Both the position numbers and the translations under genes were made by a program. 64,000 nt of DNA, taken from assembly GCF_007362775.1 (NCBI RefSeq), contig NZ_CP041692.1, forward strand, positions 682,001-746,000. The letters run 5' to 3'. The DNA comes from Microlunatus elymi (GTDB lineage Bacteria > Actinomycetota > Actinomycetes > Propionibacteriales > Propionibacteriaceae). Below are positions 20,591 to 29,400 of this stretch, one piece after another. Below the pieces are notes generated by a model. It worked only from the letters and a program-made list of their open reading frames with translations. It made no database searches and was not told the DNA's origin. Position 1 is the first letter of the stretch; each line of letters opens with the position of its first letter.

Positions 20591-21436
20591 CTACTTTCCG
20601 GGACCGCGGCGGCGCAGCACCCAGCCGCGGAACCAGGCAGTCACCATCACTCGGCCGTAGTTGTAGCCGTAATAGATCGGGTGACCCTTCTTGGACTTGC
20701 CGGCCTTGCGGAGCAGCATCTTCACCGGCACCTCTTTGACCCGAGCGCCTTCGGCCATCGCCCCCAGCAGCAGCTGTGAGGCGTGATACTGCGGTTCACT
20801 CAGCCGTACCCGCATCAAGGTGTCGGTCCGCATGGCACGGAAACCGGACGAGGTGTCGGTCAGCTTGGTACGAGTCAGAATCGTGGCCAAAGTCGCAAAG
20901 AACCTGACCCCGAGCCAGCGCGTCCGGCTGTCGGCCTCTTCCAAGCCCATCCGCCGCGAACCGTTCACGAAGTCGGCGTCACCGGCCAGGATCGGTCCGA
21001 CCAGCGCGGCCAGCTGATCTGCCTCGTACTGACCGTCGGCGTCGGTGATCGCGACGACCTCGGCTCCGTGGCCCGCTGCCAGGTGGTAACCCAGCCGCAG
21101 CGCGGCGCCGTGTCCCCGGTTCTTGGAGTAGGCGTGGGCGTAGATGTCGGAGTGCTCGGCCACGATCTCGGCCGTACGATCGGTGGCGCCGTCCACGATC
21201 ACCAGGGTGGCGACCTCGACCTCCGTGCCGTCCGGGCCGGGAATCTTGCGCGGCACGGTGTCCAGCACCGGCCCGATCGCGCCCTCCTCGTTATATGCGG
21301 CGATCAGCAGCACAACCGGCGGGAAGGTGAAATCCCCGTACTGCTGATTGAACTTCTGCTCGGCGTCGTGATCGGCGGGCTCGGGGTACGCGGCGAGGGA
21401 GCCTCGCTTGGTTGCGCTCAACTCGGTGGTTCCCAT
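20591..21436 (-). CDS. Family 2 glycosyltransferase (DPM/GtrB-like)
   Basis: Cytosolic GT-A fold enzyme of 281 residues, probably charging polyprenyl phosphate with a sugar. Motifs: LLIAAYNEEGAIGPVLDTVP, VIVDGATDRTAEIV (Asp), the DXD-like ITDADGQYEADQL and FVNGSRRMG, then TDTSSGFRAMRTDTL. It lacks the C-terminal membrane pair of GtrB. ATG 21436 is chosen for the conserved start region. It overlaps by 19 bases the stop of the upstream membrane protein gene, so the two are translationally linked. Partner candidates are that membrane protein and GtrA. Confidence 0.87.
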   Translation of the reverse strand: MGTTELSATKRGSLAAYPEPADHDAEQKFNQQYGDFTFPPVVLLIAAYNEEGAIGPVLDTVPRKIPGPDGTEVEVATLVIVDGATDRTAEIVAEHSDIYAHAYSKNRGHGAALRLGYHLAAGHGAEVVAITDADGQYEADQLAALVGPILAGDADFVNGSRRMGLEEADSRTRWLGVRFFATLATILTRTKLTDTSSGFRAMRTDTLMRVRLSEPQYHASQLLLGAMAEGARVKEVPVKMLLRKAGKSKKGHPIYYGYNYGRVMVTAWFRGWVLRRRGPGK

Positions 21437-23025
21437 CCTTCTGGTGCTGCGTCTTGTCGTTTGGTGAGGGCTGTGAACCCGATCGCGCCGGCCAGCGGGA
21501 AGAACACCAGCCCGGGGAGCTGATATCGCCAGGAGAAGAGATACGCATCGGCTCCACCGACCAGCAGCAACCCGAATCCAACCGCAACCATGGCCTCGGC
21601 GCGTAATCCGCCGCGCCGGACGAACATGCCGGCGACGCCGATCAGGCCGGCACCGGCCAGCAGGGTACCGGGGGTGTAGCCGCCATGCAGCTGGTAGGCC
21701 CGCAGGAAGGTGGTCAGCGGATGCAGCACGTGCGGCAGGGTGTTGTCGAACTGCAGCGTCAACGGGTCGGCATCGGTCCGGTACCACCGCGGGTAGTCGT
21801 GCTGGAACTGCCAGCGTGTCAGCGGTACGTCGTTGGCCGACGTGGTCTTGGTCCAGGCGAAGCCCTTGATGAAGTCCTTCAGGATCGCTCCGGCCACGTC
21901 CAGCGGCTGTTGCTTCAACACGGCGACGCCGAACTCGCGCCGCATCTGAGCCTGGGTCTTGCCCGGAGGCAGCGGATCGACCCGGGTCGTGCTCAGGTTG
22001 TTGTAGTAGTCGACGTTCTGACGTTCGCCGATCGGTGCCTTCGGACAGAGCTGCCGCAGATATTGATCAAGATCAAGACTGTCGCAGTCGGCAACCGTGG
22101 CCGCCCGCCCGTACAGCACACCCGAGGTGGCGCCACTCAGGCCCCATTGCCCGGTTGTGGCCCGGAACGCCGCAGCGTAACCGCCGAGCACGATCGCGAA
22201 GCCGGCCAGCCCGGCGATCAACCGGATGATCATGGCCTTCCACCACTGCCCGTTACGCCACCGAGCACCGGCGAAGATCAGGTACGCCACCAGTGCGATC
22301 ACCAAGGTGATTCCGATGATGCGGATCGGCACATTGGCCGCGATCAGAGCACCAGCCAGGGCCGCCTGCCACCAGCGGGGACCCAACCGGGGCCGCTTGG
22401 TCGCGGTGTTGGCGCTGGAGCGGAATTTCCACGCCATCAAGGCCCACACCGCACCGAGCAGGATCGCCTCCGACCACGGCTCGGACATGATGTTCTGCTC
22501 GATCTGTAATTGGTAGGCGTCCAGCAGTATCGGCAGGGTGATCACGGCCGCGACGATCTGGCGGGCGCCGAGCCCGCGGGCGATCCGGTACATCACGATC
22601 GCCATGCCGAGCCCGACGAGGTGCTGAACGGCAACCGTGAAGGAAAGTCCCGAACCGAAGAGCTTGCCGAACGTCACCAGCGGCCACAGGATCAGTTCAT
22701 AGCCGATCGGATGCAGGCCACCCATCTCGAAGGTGTGCAGATTGTTCAGGTAGGCGAACGAGTCGATGTAGAGCATCGCCGGCTGGTAGGCCAACCAGGT
22801 GATCACCCGCATCGCCAAGCCGAGGGCCAGGAAGATCGAGAACAACCAGTTCTGCCGGATCAGGGTGCCCAGGCGAGTGGTGATCTTGCGTCCCGACCGC
22901 CGGCCGGTGCCGCCCTCGGCGTCGGTTCCGGCAGTCGCGGTCTGATCGGTCGACGACGCGGCCGGAGCGCTGTCCTTCGCCGTCTGTGCGTCGGGGCTCA
23001 CCGGGTCGACGGGGCGGGGTCGCAC
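21418..23025 (-). CDS. Polytopic membrane protein, GT-C glycosyltransferase-like
   Basis: A 535-residue protein with a Ser/Thr/Asp-rich cytosolic N-terminus (about 1-55), then roughly ten membrane helices. The first outside loop reads QPAMLYIDSFAYLNNLHTFEMGGLHPIGYELILWP, placing an Asp and an HP-x-GYEL pattern where GT39/GT-C enzymes have catalytic and donor residues. A large extracytoplasmic loop (about 300-420) follows and helices resume to the C-terminus. Predicted lipid-linked-sugar glycosyltransferase, by architecture more than by a diagnostic motif. It is the first gene of a two-gene unit with the GT2. Confidence 0.65.
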   Translation of the reverse strand: MRPRPVDPVSPDAQTAKDSAPAASSTDQTATAGTDAEGGTGRRSGRKITTRLGTLIRQNWLFSIFLALGLAMRVITWLAYQPAMLYIDSFAYLNNLHTFEMGGLHPIGYELILWPLVTFGKLFGSGLSFTVAVQHLVGLGMAIVMYRIARGLGARQIVAAVITLPILLDAYQLQIEQNIMSEPWSEAILLGAVWALMAWKFRSSANTATKRPRLGPRWWQAALAGALIAANVPIRIIGITLVIALVAYLIFAGARWRNGQWWKAMIIRLIAGLAGFAIVLGGYAAAFRATTGQWGLSGATSGVLYGRAATVADCDSLDLDQYLRQLCPKAPIGERQNVDYYNNLSTTRVDPLPPGKTQAQMRREFGVAVLKQQPLDVAGAILKDFIKGFAWTKTTSANDVPLTRWQFQHDYPRWYRTDADPLTLQFDNTLPHVLHPLTTFLRAYQLHGGYTPGTLLAGAGLIGVAGMFVRRGGLRAEAMVAVGFGLLLVGGADAYLFSWRYQLPGLVFFPLAGAIGFTALTKRQDAAPEGWEPPS

Positions 23026-23256
23026 AACTCGTCGCGGACGAGCCGGGCCATCGAGGTGTTCGTTGCCGGCACGGGTGTCACCGCGTCGCCGATTCCCTGA
23101 CTCGTCATGCCCATACGCTACCTGGCCGGTTCGCGACCCGGATCGGTGAACGGTCGATGGCGGGTCGGCGACACTTTCGAGCTGCCGCCGCGAGGCGGAC
23201 GGTTATTTCGGTGGCTGCCGCGGTTGATACGTCTACTATCTGCGCAGGAGGCGCGG

Positions 23257-23709
23257 ATGACCGACGTGCTGGTGCTGAACGCGAGCTACGAGCCGCTGCA
23301 GCGGGTGAGCGTGCGACATGCGATCGGCATGCTCTACCGCCAGGTCGCCGTGGTCGAGGAAGAGGTCGACGGTTCCCGGTTCGGCCCCTATCCGATGCCC
23401 CGCGTCCTCAGACTGGTCCGGTACGTGGTGATGAAGTGGGTGCATCGCGGTACACCGCCGTGCACGAAGGCCGGCATCCACGCCCGCGATCGGGTCTGTG
23501 CCTATTGCGGCGGACGCGCCACCACGGTCGATCACGTGCTGCCGCGCTCCCGGGGTGGCGGGTCGACCTGGCACAATCTGGTCTCGGCCTGCACGAAGTG
23601 CAACGAGCGCAAGGGCAACCGGACGCCGGCCGAGGCCGGCATGAAGCTGCGAGTCACTCCGTACGCCCCGAGTTATCTGCAGTTGAAGGCTCTCCGCGCC
23701 CGGCGCTGA
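23257..23709 (+). CDS. HNH endonuclease
   Basis: A 150-residue protein typical of actinobacterial HNH proteins: MTDVLVLNASYEPLQRVSVRHAIGMLYR at the start, then the nuclease with CAYCGG and CTKCNERKG zinc knuckles around the HNH core TTVDHVLPRSRGGGSTWHNLVSAC. AGGAGG lies 5 nt before ATG 23257 and TACTAT about 25 nt upstream could be a -10. This family is widespread and chromosomal; the biological target is not established. No partner gene is attached, so there is no sign that it belongs to a restriction or homing system here. Confidence 0.9.
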   Translation: MTDVLVLNASYEPLQRVSVRHAIGMLYRQVAVVEEEVDGSRFGPYPMPRVLRLVRYVVMKWVHRGTPPCTKAGIHARDRVCAYCGGRATTVDHVLPRSRGGGSTWHNLVSACTKCNERKGNRTPAEAGMKLRVTPYAPSYLQLKALRARR

Positions 23710-24040
23710 GCCGGCCACAAGTTCCGGTTGGCCGCCCGGCAGAGCGCGGTTGCTTCACGCAACTTTCCTTCTGCCGTAGGAAAATCGCGAAAAAATCCTG
23801 ATGTCGGGAATACCGATCACTCGTAGAGTTGCTGTCGGCTCTGGTGGTCGGTGCTGATCGCCCTGGAAGATCCCCGGCGGATCGTCCGGCCCGAGCCCGC
23901 CACCTCCTCAGCTCCGTCAACGGTGCTGCCCATCGAAGAGATTCGAAGTACGTCGCGCTGTCGATTTTCGGCCGACTGCTTCGACTTACTGTCGAGGGCG
24001 CCGAACACCGGGGCCAGTGACGTCAGAAAGGTCCAGTAGC
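23710..24040. other. 331-bp intergenic region without a recognised gene
   Basis: Between the HNH gene and the MFS gene. The first 120 bases are slightly AT-richer (GGAAAATCGCGAAAAAATCC around 23778-23798). No tRNA, riboswitch, long hairpin or ORF with a ribosome site is visible on either strand. The promoter of the exporter must lie in the second half, but I cannot pick a clear -10. Confidence 0.5.
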
Positions 24041-25558
24041 GTGACGAGCCCCGAACTGAGCAACTCCGAACTGACCAACCCGTACGACATCGGTACTCGA
24101 CCGGAGCGGATGTCGAGCCGCGACCGTACTGTCATCGGCATTTTGCTGATCGCCGCGTTCGTGGTGATCTTCAACGAGACGATCATGAGTGTGGCGCTGC
24201 CGCGACTGATGGTCGATCTGGATATCTCGGCCAGCACCGGGCAGTGGCTGACCACCGCCTACATGCTGACCATGGCGGTGCTGATTCCCACCACCGGCTT
24301 CGTGTTGCAGCGGCTGAGCACGCGCACCGTGTTCATCCTGGCGATGAGTCTGTTCAGCGCCGGCACCCTGCTGGCCGCCCTCGCCCCGGGATTCGGGCTG
24401 TTGCTGACCGCCCGGATCATCCAGGCTTCCGGGACCTCGGTGATGATTCCGCTGCTGATGACCACGGTCCTCAACCTGGTGCCGCCAGCCCGCCGCGGCA
24501 GCTTCATGGGCACGGTCAGCATCGTGATCGCGGTCGCGCCGGCCATCGGCCCGACCGTGTCCGGACTGATCCTGCAGTACCTGTCCTGGCGGTTCATGTT
24601 CCTGATCGTGCTGCCGATCGCGTTGGTCGCGTTGGCCATCGGCATCTTCCGGCTGACCAACGTCGGCACCGAGGATCATCATCCGCTGGACCTCCGCTCG
24701 GTCGCGCTGACCATCCCAGCCTTCGGCCTGTTCGTGTACGGCCTGAACGCGTTCGGTGTCAGCGGCGGCCAGGGCGTCCCGGTGGTCGGCATCGTGGCCG
24801 TGCTGGTCGGTGTGGCCTGCTTGTTGATCTTCGGTCGCCGGCAGATCACGTTGCAGCGCAGCGGCAACCCGTTGCTCGACCTGCGGGTCTTCGGCTTCAA
24901 GGACTTCCGCAGGAGCCTGTTGGTGATCTTGCTCGGCATGGTCGCCATGTTCGGGATGATCTTGATCCTGCCGTTGTATCTGCAACAGGTACGTGGTCTG
25001 GACACGCTGTCGACCGGACTGCTGATGCTGCCCGGCGGGATCCTGATGGCGATCATGGGCCCGATCATCGGCCGGCTGTACGACCGTTACGGCCCGAAGG
25101 CGCTGATGATGATCGGCACCGGTCTGCTGACGGCGATGCTGGTCGCCTTCAGCGTTGCCAATGAGCACACGCCGATCTGGCTGCTCGGTCTGCAGTACGC
25201 GATCATGATGGGCGCCGGGATGGGCATGATCATGACCCCGGCGATGACCAACGGCCTGAATCCGCTGCCGCCGAAGCTCTACTCCCACGGCAGCGCGACG
25301 CTGATGACCCTGCAGCAGGTCGCCGGTGCCGCCGGTACCGCGCTGCTGATCGCGATCATGTCGGTCCGGGCCAGCGGGTTGGCCGGCCGCGGAGTGGATC
25401 AGCTGCATGCCGAACTCGGCGGCATCCACGCCAGTTTCATGGTCGGCGCGGTGGCCGCTGCGATCGCGTTCGTGCTGTCGGCCTTCGTCACCCGCGCGGT
25501 GCCGGTCCAGGAAAGCGATCCGCACGTCGCCGAGCCGGTCGCGGTCAGCGAGGGCTGA
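24041..25558 (+). CDS. DHA2-family MFS multidrug exporter
   Basis: Proton-driven efflux protein with 14 predicted helices, 505 residues. Motif D1-like NETIMSVALPRLMVDLDIS at helix 1, QWLTTAYMLTMAVLIPTTGFV at helix 2, motif A variant RLSTRTVFILAM, RIIQASGTSVMIPLLM with the motif B Arg, motif C region GPTVSGLILQYLSWRFMF, and motif A-like repeat GRLYDRYGPKALM in the second half. This matches the EmrB/LfrA type. GTG 24041 is chosen because AAAGG lies about 9 nt before it; an in-frame GTG exists at 24017. Expressed alone, with a strong bidirectional hairpin after it. Confidence 0.87.
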   Translation: MTSPELSNSELTNPYDIGTRPERMSSRDRTVIGILLIAAFVVIFNETIMSVALPRLMVDLDISASTGQWLTTAYMLTMAVLIPTTGFVLQRLSTRTVFILAMSLFSAGTLLAALAPGFGLLLTARIIQASGTSVMIPLLMTTVLNLVPPARRGSFMGTVSIVIAVAPAIGPTVSGLILQYLSWRFMFLIVLPIALVALAIGIFRLTNVGTEDHHPLDLRSVALTIPAFGLFVYGLNAFGVSGGQGVPVVGIVAVLVGVACLLIFGRRQITLQRSGNPLLDLRVFGFKDFRRSLLVILLGMVAMFGMILILPLYLQQVRGLDTLSTGLLMLPGGILMAIMGPIIGRLYDRYGPKALMMIGTGLLTAMLVAFSVANEHTPIWLLGLQYAIMMGAGMGMIMTPAMTNGLNPLPPKLYSHGSATLMTLQQVAGAAGTALLIAIMSVRASGLAGRGVDQLHAELGGIHASFMVGAVAAAIAFVLSAFVTRAVPVQESDPHVAEPVAVSEG

Positions 25559-25564
25559 ACCACT

Positions 25565-25649
25565 CGCGAACAAAATCCCCCGTTGATTGGCGAAATCCGG
25601 CGGCCCTTTCCGACCTGATCGAGGCAATCAGCGGGGGCTCTTGTTCGCG
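25565..25649. terminator. Bidirectional hairpin between convergent genes
   Basis: Arms 25565-25589 and 25625-25649 match at 22 of 25 positions (CGCGAACAA...TGATTG). It separates the plus-strand exporter from the minus-strand MOSC gene. The right arm includes the last five codons of the MOSC gene, so its coding end doubles as half of the terminator. Confidence 0.7.
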
Positions 25650-26467
25650 GCTTCCCGTGCAGCGGCACCCGTGACCGTGGTGTCTGCTTCGATCAGCGCC
25701 GCCCGATCGCCGGGCCGGAGCAGTCCGGGCTGCATCACGGTTGCTTGCACGCCGAAGATCGGATCGAGGAACTGCTCGCCGGTGCGGGCGGCGCGGGCCA
25801 GGGTGCGGAGCAGGTTGCCGTCGCGTTCACCGGTCACCGGATGGATGTCGATCACCGCGCAACGGGCGATCGGGCCGGTGACCCGGACCGTGGCCGTGCC
25901 GATGGTCAGCTGCCGCCCGATCCAGTCGGACTCGACCGGATCGGTCAGCGTCCGGCCCTCGGCATGATCATCGACGACCGCGGTCGCCCGCAGCCGGGCA
26001 GGATCGATCGACCGGCCGATCAGTGTCGACAGCGCGGCCAGTGAACCGGTGGTGATCAAGCTCAGGCTGTCGCCGAAGACGACGTCCCCGGGGGCACAGG
26101 CGACCAGCTCGACCTCGGCTCCGAGGTAGCGTCCGAACGCCGCAGCCCACGGCCCGGTCACGCGCCGGCCGGACACTTGCCGTCCCCAGTAGTCGAACTC
26201 GATCGACTGCTCGTCGACCATCACCGCCTCGTCGACGCGGCTGCCGTCGGGAAAGGTGCAACTCAGCTCGGGGTCCCGCCAGTCAACCGTGACAGCAACC
26301 AGTTGTGGGGTTTCCACCGTCCGCAGCGCTCGGCGGCGTACCGGATCGACCAGGCAGAATCGGCGATCACCGACCGGTCCTGATTTTGTCAGCACGACCT
26401 CGGGCAACTCGCGGTGCCGGGTGCCCTTGATCGGCGCGAAGCCGACTCGCGCTACCGTCCACGTCAC
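25628..26467 (-). CDS. MOSC domain protein with MOSC_N beta-barrel
   Basis: A 279-residue protein like mARC/YcbX-type molybdenum-cofactor proteins. The N-terminal MOSC_N part (about 1-110) has YAPIKG-like FAPIKGTRHRELPEV and GDRRFCLVDP. The MOSC domain follows (about 120-260) with RLRATAVVDD, ESDWIGRQLTIG and the invariant Cys in GPIARCAVIDIHPVTGERD. The Cys would bind Moco or carry sulfur. GTG 26467 gives the expected N-terminus. No ferredoxin domain is attached. Probable oxidoreductase or sulfur carrier, substrate unknown. Confidence 0.85.
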   Translation of the reverse strand: MTWTVARVGFAPIKGTRHRELPEVVLTKSGPVGDRRFCLVDPVRRRALRTVETPQLVAVTVDWRDPELSCTFPDGSRVDEAVMVDEQSIEFDYWGRQVSGRRVTGPWAAAFGRYLGAEVELVACAPGDVVFGDSLSLITTGSLAALSTLIGRSIDPARLRATAVVDDHAEGRTLTDPVESDWIGRQLTIGTATVRVTGPIARCAVIDIHPVTGERDGNLLRTLARAARTGEQFLDPIFGVQATVMQPGLLRPGDRAALIEADTTVTGAAAREAANKSPR

Positions 26468-26616
26468 CGCAGCATGGTGCCACGCCGTTCAGCGTTCACA
26501 GCATCCGCGGCCCCTCTCAGGCCGCCCTCAGTGCCGTCGGCCTAGGGTGTGCTCCGGCACAACTGTCGGTTGTGAGAAGTGTTGTGAAGTCGATCATGAT
26601 CAATTGAGGAGTGAGT

Positions 26617-27555
26617 GTGCTCAGCGGACGCGTTCCCGATCTTTCCGCCATGCAGTTGCTGTGTGCGGTGGACCGTTCCGGCAGCCTGTCGGCCGCCGCC
26701 CAGGAGATGGGCTACACCCAGCAGGCAGCATCGTCGCGGATGCGTTCCCTGGAAGGACAAATCGGCGCGGAACTGGTGCGACGGAGTCCGACCGGATCGC
26801 AGCTGACCCAGACGGGTCGGTTGGTTGCAGGCTGGGCACAAGGGGTGTTGTCGGCTGCGGAGCGGATGGATTTCGGGATCAGCGCGTTGCACGAGCGGCG
26901 GGCCTCCCGGATGCGGCTGGCGGCCAGCCTGACCACCTCGGCGCACCTGGTGCCGACCTGGTTGGTCGAGTTGCATCGTCAGCAGGTGCGGGTCGGTGCC
27001 AAGCCGACCGATGTGGAGTTGATCACCGGCAACAGCGCCAAGGTGATCGATCTGGTCCGCGACGAGAAGGCCGCCGTCGGCTTCATCGAGACTCCCGAAC
27101 TGCCGCGCGACCTGAAGCACCGGGTGGTTGCCGAGGACGAACTGGTCCTGGTGGTCGCGCCCGATCACAGCTGGAGCCGGCGTCGGGCCGGCGTCACGCT
27201 CGAGCAGGTGGCGCGTACGTCGCTGGTCACCCGGGAACGTGGTTCCGGCACCCGGAGGGCGTTGGAGTTGATCTTGAAGCACGAACTCCCGGACGTCGAG
27301 GTCGCCGCGCCCGCGGTGGAGTTGAGCACCGAAGGGGCGATCAACGCGGCCATCGGCGGCGGCCTGGCCCCGGGCGTGGTGAGCCGGCTGGCGGTCGCCG
27401 ATGATCTTGCTCTGGGACGGCTGCGCGAGGTCAAAATCCGTGATCATCACCTGACCCGGCCGCTGGCCGCGATCTGGCGCACCGGCCGCTACCCGAGCCA
27501 GGGCCCGAGTCGTGACCTGGTGGCCATCGCCGCCCGCGACGCCCTGGCTGCCTGA
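26617..27555 (+). CDS. LysR-family transcriptional regulator
   Basis: A 312-residue LysR protein. The N-terminal HTH reads LLCAVDRSGSLSAAAQEMGYTQQAASSRMRSLEGQIGAELVRRSPTG, followed by a periplasmic-binding-like effector domain (about 95-300) with ELITGNSAKVIDLVRDEKAAVGFIE and ELVLVVAPDHSW. It resembles CbbR/CysB-like regulators such as those in front of sulfonate or anion transporter genes; its target gene is not next door. GTG 26617 is chosen because GAGGAG ends 5 nt upstream. It converges with the sugar isomerase gene and may instead act on the divergent MOSC gene. Confidence 0.86.
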   Translation: MLSGRVPDLSAMQLLCAVDRSGSLSAAAQEMGYTQQAASSRMRSLEGQIGAELVRRSPTGSQLTQTGRLVAGWAQGVLSAAERMDFGISALHERRASRMRLAASLTTSAHLVPTWLVELHRQQVRVGAKPTDVELITGNSAKVIDLVRDEKAAVGFIETPELPRDLKHRVVAEDELVLVVAPDHSWSRRRAGVTLEQVARTSLVTRERGSGTRRALELILKHELPDVEVAAPAVELSTEGAINAAIGGGLAPGVVSRLAVADDLALGRLREVKIRDHHLTRPLAAIWRTGRYPSQGPSRDLVAIAARDALAA

Positions 27556-27562
27556 CCCCGTA

Positions 27563-27627
27563 CCGAGTTGTCAGCGGTAGAAGGCGCCATAGGGCCCCCT
27601 AACGCTCCCCTAACGCTGACAATTCGG
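27563..27627. terminator. Bidirectional hairpin between LysR and isomerase genes
   Basis: CCGAGTTGTCAGCGGTAG (27563-27580) pairs with CTAACGCTGACAATTCGG (27610-27627), with two mismatches, around a loop containing GGCGCC and runs of C. It sits exactly between two convergent stop codons. Confidence 0.7.
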
Positions 27628-27628
27628 A

Positions 27629-28450
27629 TCAGGCTGCGTTGATGATCTTGTCCAACGCGGTCTTGAAGTGGGGGATGGCGATCTCGGGATCCTCGATCTC
27701 GGGATGCCAGGCCTTCTCCCACTCGAAGTCGACGTAACCGCCGAAGTCGGCATCGCGCAGCACCGTCACCAGGTCGCCCAGTGGCACGATGCCGGTGCCG
27801 GTCAGCACCAGATCGAAGCCGTCGGGCGTCGCCCGGCTCGCGTCCTTGGCGTGGACCTGCCGGATCTTCGGGCCCAAGGCGGCGTACGTCTGCTCGGCGG
27901 TCTCGCCGTTGCGGAAGCTGTGCAGGAAGTCCCACAGCACGCCGAGCCGATCACTCGACTGATCCAGCAGCGGCTGGATCGTGGCCGCCGTACAGAAGTC
28001 GTCGTGGGTTTCGACCAGGGTCTCGATGCCGGCCGCCCAACTGTCCTCGGCCACTTCGCCGAGCCCCTCGGCCACTGCGGTGGTGAATGAGCCCGGATCG
28101 ATTCCGTTCGGCCGGGAACCGCCGAAGACGCGGAGATAACGGGCGCCGAGTGCGTTCGCGATCTCGCAGTTGATCTTGGCCAGTTCGCGCTGCGCTTTCC
28201 GTTCAGCCGCGTCGGCCGAACTGAAGCGGACGCTGGTGTCGATGCAGTTCACCTCGACTCCGGCGTCGTCGAACACCTTGCGGGTCTGTGCGATCGCCAC
28301 CGGGGAGAACTCGTCCAACGTGGTGAGGTCGACCTCGCCGCGGATGAAACGGATCTCGACCCCGTCGAATCCTTCGGTGCGGGCCAGCGCTGCCACCTCG
28401 TCGACGGTGTACCCCGGACAACCGAGGGTGCTGAATCCGATCTTGAACAT
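27629..28450 (-). CDS. Sugar phosphate isomerase/epimerase (xylose-isomerase-like TIM barrel)
   Basis: A 273-residue AP_endonuc_2-fold protein: FSTLGCPGYTVDEVAALARTEGFDGVEIRFI at the start, ALGARYLRVFGGS, ETHDDF as metal-binding Glu/His, GVLWDFLHS (Asp), QVHAKDA (His) and GGYVDFEWEKAWHPE with the terminal Glu ligand. It likely acts on a keto sugar or inositol derivative. ATG 28450 has GAGGTC upstream and opens the conserved FKIGFST; the longer reading frame to 28606 is rejected. Stands alone. Confidence 0.83.
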   Translation of the reverse strand: MFKIGFSTLGCPGYTVDEVAALARTEGFDGVEIRFIRGEVDLTTLDEFSPVAIAQTRKVFDDAGVEVNCIDTSVRFSSADAAERKAQRELAKINCEIANALGARYLRVFGGSRPNGIDPGSFTTAVAEGLGEVAEDSWAAGIETLVETHDDFCTAATIQPLLDQSSDRLGVLWDFLHSFRNGETAEQTYAALGPKIRQVHAKDASRATPDGFDLVLTGTGIVPLGDLVTVLRDADFGGYVDFEWEKAWHPEIEDPEIAIPHFKTALDKIINAA

Positions 28451-28611
28451 GGTTGACCTCTTTCGGCTCGGCGCACAGATATACCGGCCCAGGCTGCTCC
28501 GGGCAAGCGTTTGCCATCGCAACGGCCGGATGATGCCGCGGGGGAGCGGCTGCGTTGCCGTCGCCGCGGCGCCGCTCCCGTGGTCGGTCGGCCGTCCGGG
28601 CCTCATCCAGG

Positions 28612-28617
28612 TACGGT
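28612..28617 (+). promoter_or_regulatory. Leaderless -10 element of the response regulator gene
   Basis: TACGGT lies exactly 6 nt before ATG 28624 and no ribosome-binding sequence precedes that ATG. The arrangement matches other starts in this window (32785, 35106, 45915, 58949, 63571). Confidence 0.55.
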
Positions 28618-28623
28618 GATGCC

Positions 28624-29400
28624 ATGGCAGACAGGGACGAACGCCGAGTCGCAGTCATCATCGAGGACGATGCCGACATCGGCAATCTGCTGGCCGCGGT
28701 GCTCGCCGAGGCAGGCTTCGAGTCGCATCAGGCGACCAGCGGGGTCGAAGGCATCGAGGCGGTCCGCGAGCACGATCCGATCCTGACCACGCTCGACATC
28801 AGCCTCCCCGGCATCGACGGCTTCGAGGTCGCGCGCCGAATCCGCGACTTCAGTTCGACGTACGTGATCATGCTGTCGGCGCGGACCGACGAGATCGACA
28901 CCCTGATGGGCTTGGATGCGGGCGCCGACGACTACATCACCAAGCCGTTCCGGCCGCGGGAGCTGCGGGCCCGGGTGGAGGCGATGCTGCGGCGGATGCG
29001 GCGCACGCCGAACGGCCAGCCGGTTGACGGCGCCGTGGCCGAAGAGGCCGACGGGCAGCCGTCCATCGACGGTGGGGACGCCGGATGGCTTGCCCACAAC
29101 GGGTTGCGGATGCATCCGCAGATGCGGCTGAGCGAGTTGGACGGTGAGCCGGTCGAGCTGACCCGCAGCGAATTCGATCTGATGCTGGCGATCCTGGAGC
29201 GGCGTCGGCGGGTGATCACCAAGAACGAACTGGTGCTCGAGTTGCGGGGCGACGGCAGCACCGGCGGCTACATCAGCGACAACGACCGGCGGGCGGTCGA
29301 GGTGCACCTGGCGAATCTGCGACGCAAACTGGGCGACCCGGTCGGCCAGCCGCGGTTCGTGCAGACCGTACGCGGGGTCGGTTACCGCCTCGCACCCTGA
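28624..29400 (+). CDS. OmpR/PhoB-type response regulator
   Basis: A 258-residue two-component regulator. The receiver domain (about 9-122) has the acidic pair around Glu14/Asp15/Asp16, phosphoacceptor Asp58 in TTLDISLPG and Lys107 in DDYITKPF. A linker of unusual length, about 45 residues and rich in Gly/Asp/Glu, leads to a winged-helix domain (about 165-258: LTRSEFDLMLAILERRRRVITKNELVLEL, DRRAVEVHLANLRRKLGD, FVQTVRGVGYRLAP). No histidine kinase is adjacent. The 3' end overlaps by 19 bases the end of a convergent Hpt-like gene. Start has no ribosome site and looks leaderless. Confidence 0.88.
   Translation: MADRDERRVAVIIEDDADIGNLLAAVLAEAGFESHQATSGVEGIEAVREHDPILTTLDISLPGIDGFEVARRIRDFSSTYVIMLSARTDEIDTLMGLDAGADDYITKPFRPRELRARVEAMLRRMRRTPNGQPVDGAVAEEADGQPSIDGGDAGWLAHNGLRMHPQMRLSELDGEPVELTRSEFDLMLAILERRRRVITKNELVLELRGDGSTGGYISDNDRRAVEVHLANLRRKLGDPVGQPRFVQTVRGVGYRLAP

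Noticed and set aside
23710-24040. Riboswitch upstream of the exporter
   Set aside because: I looked for known conserved cores and found none; the region lacks the paired elements of common classes.
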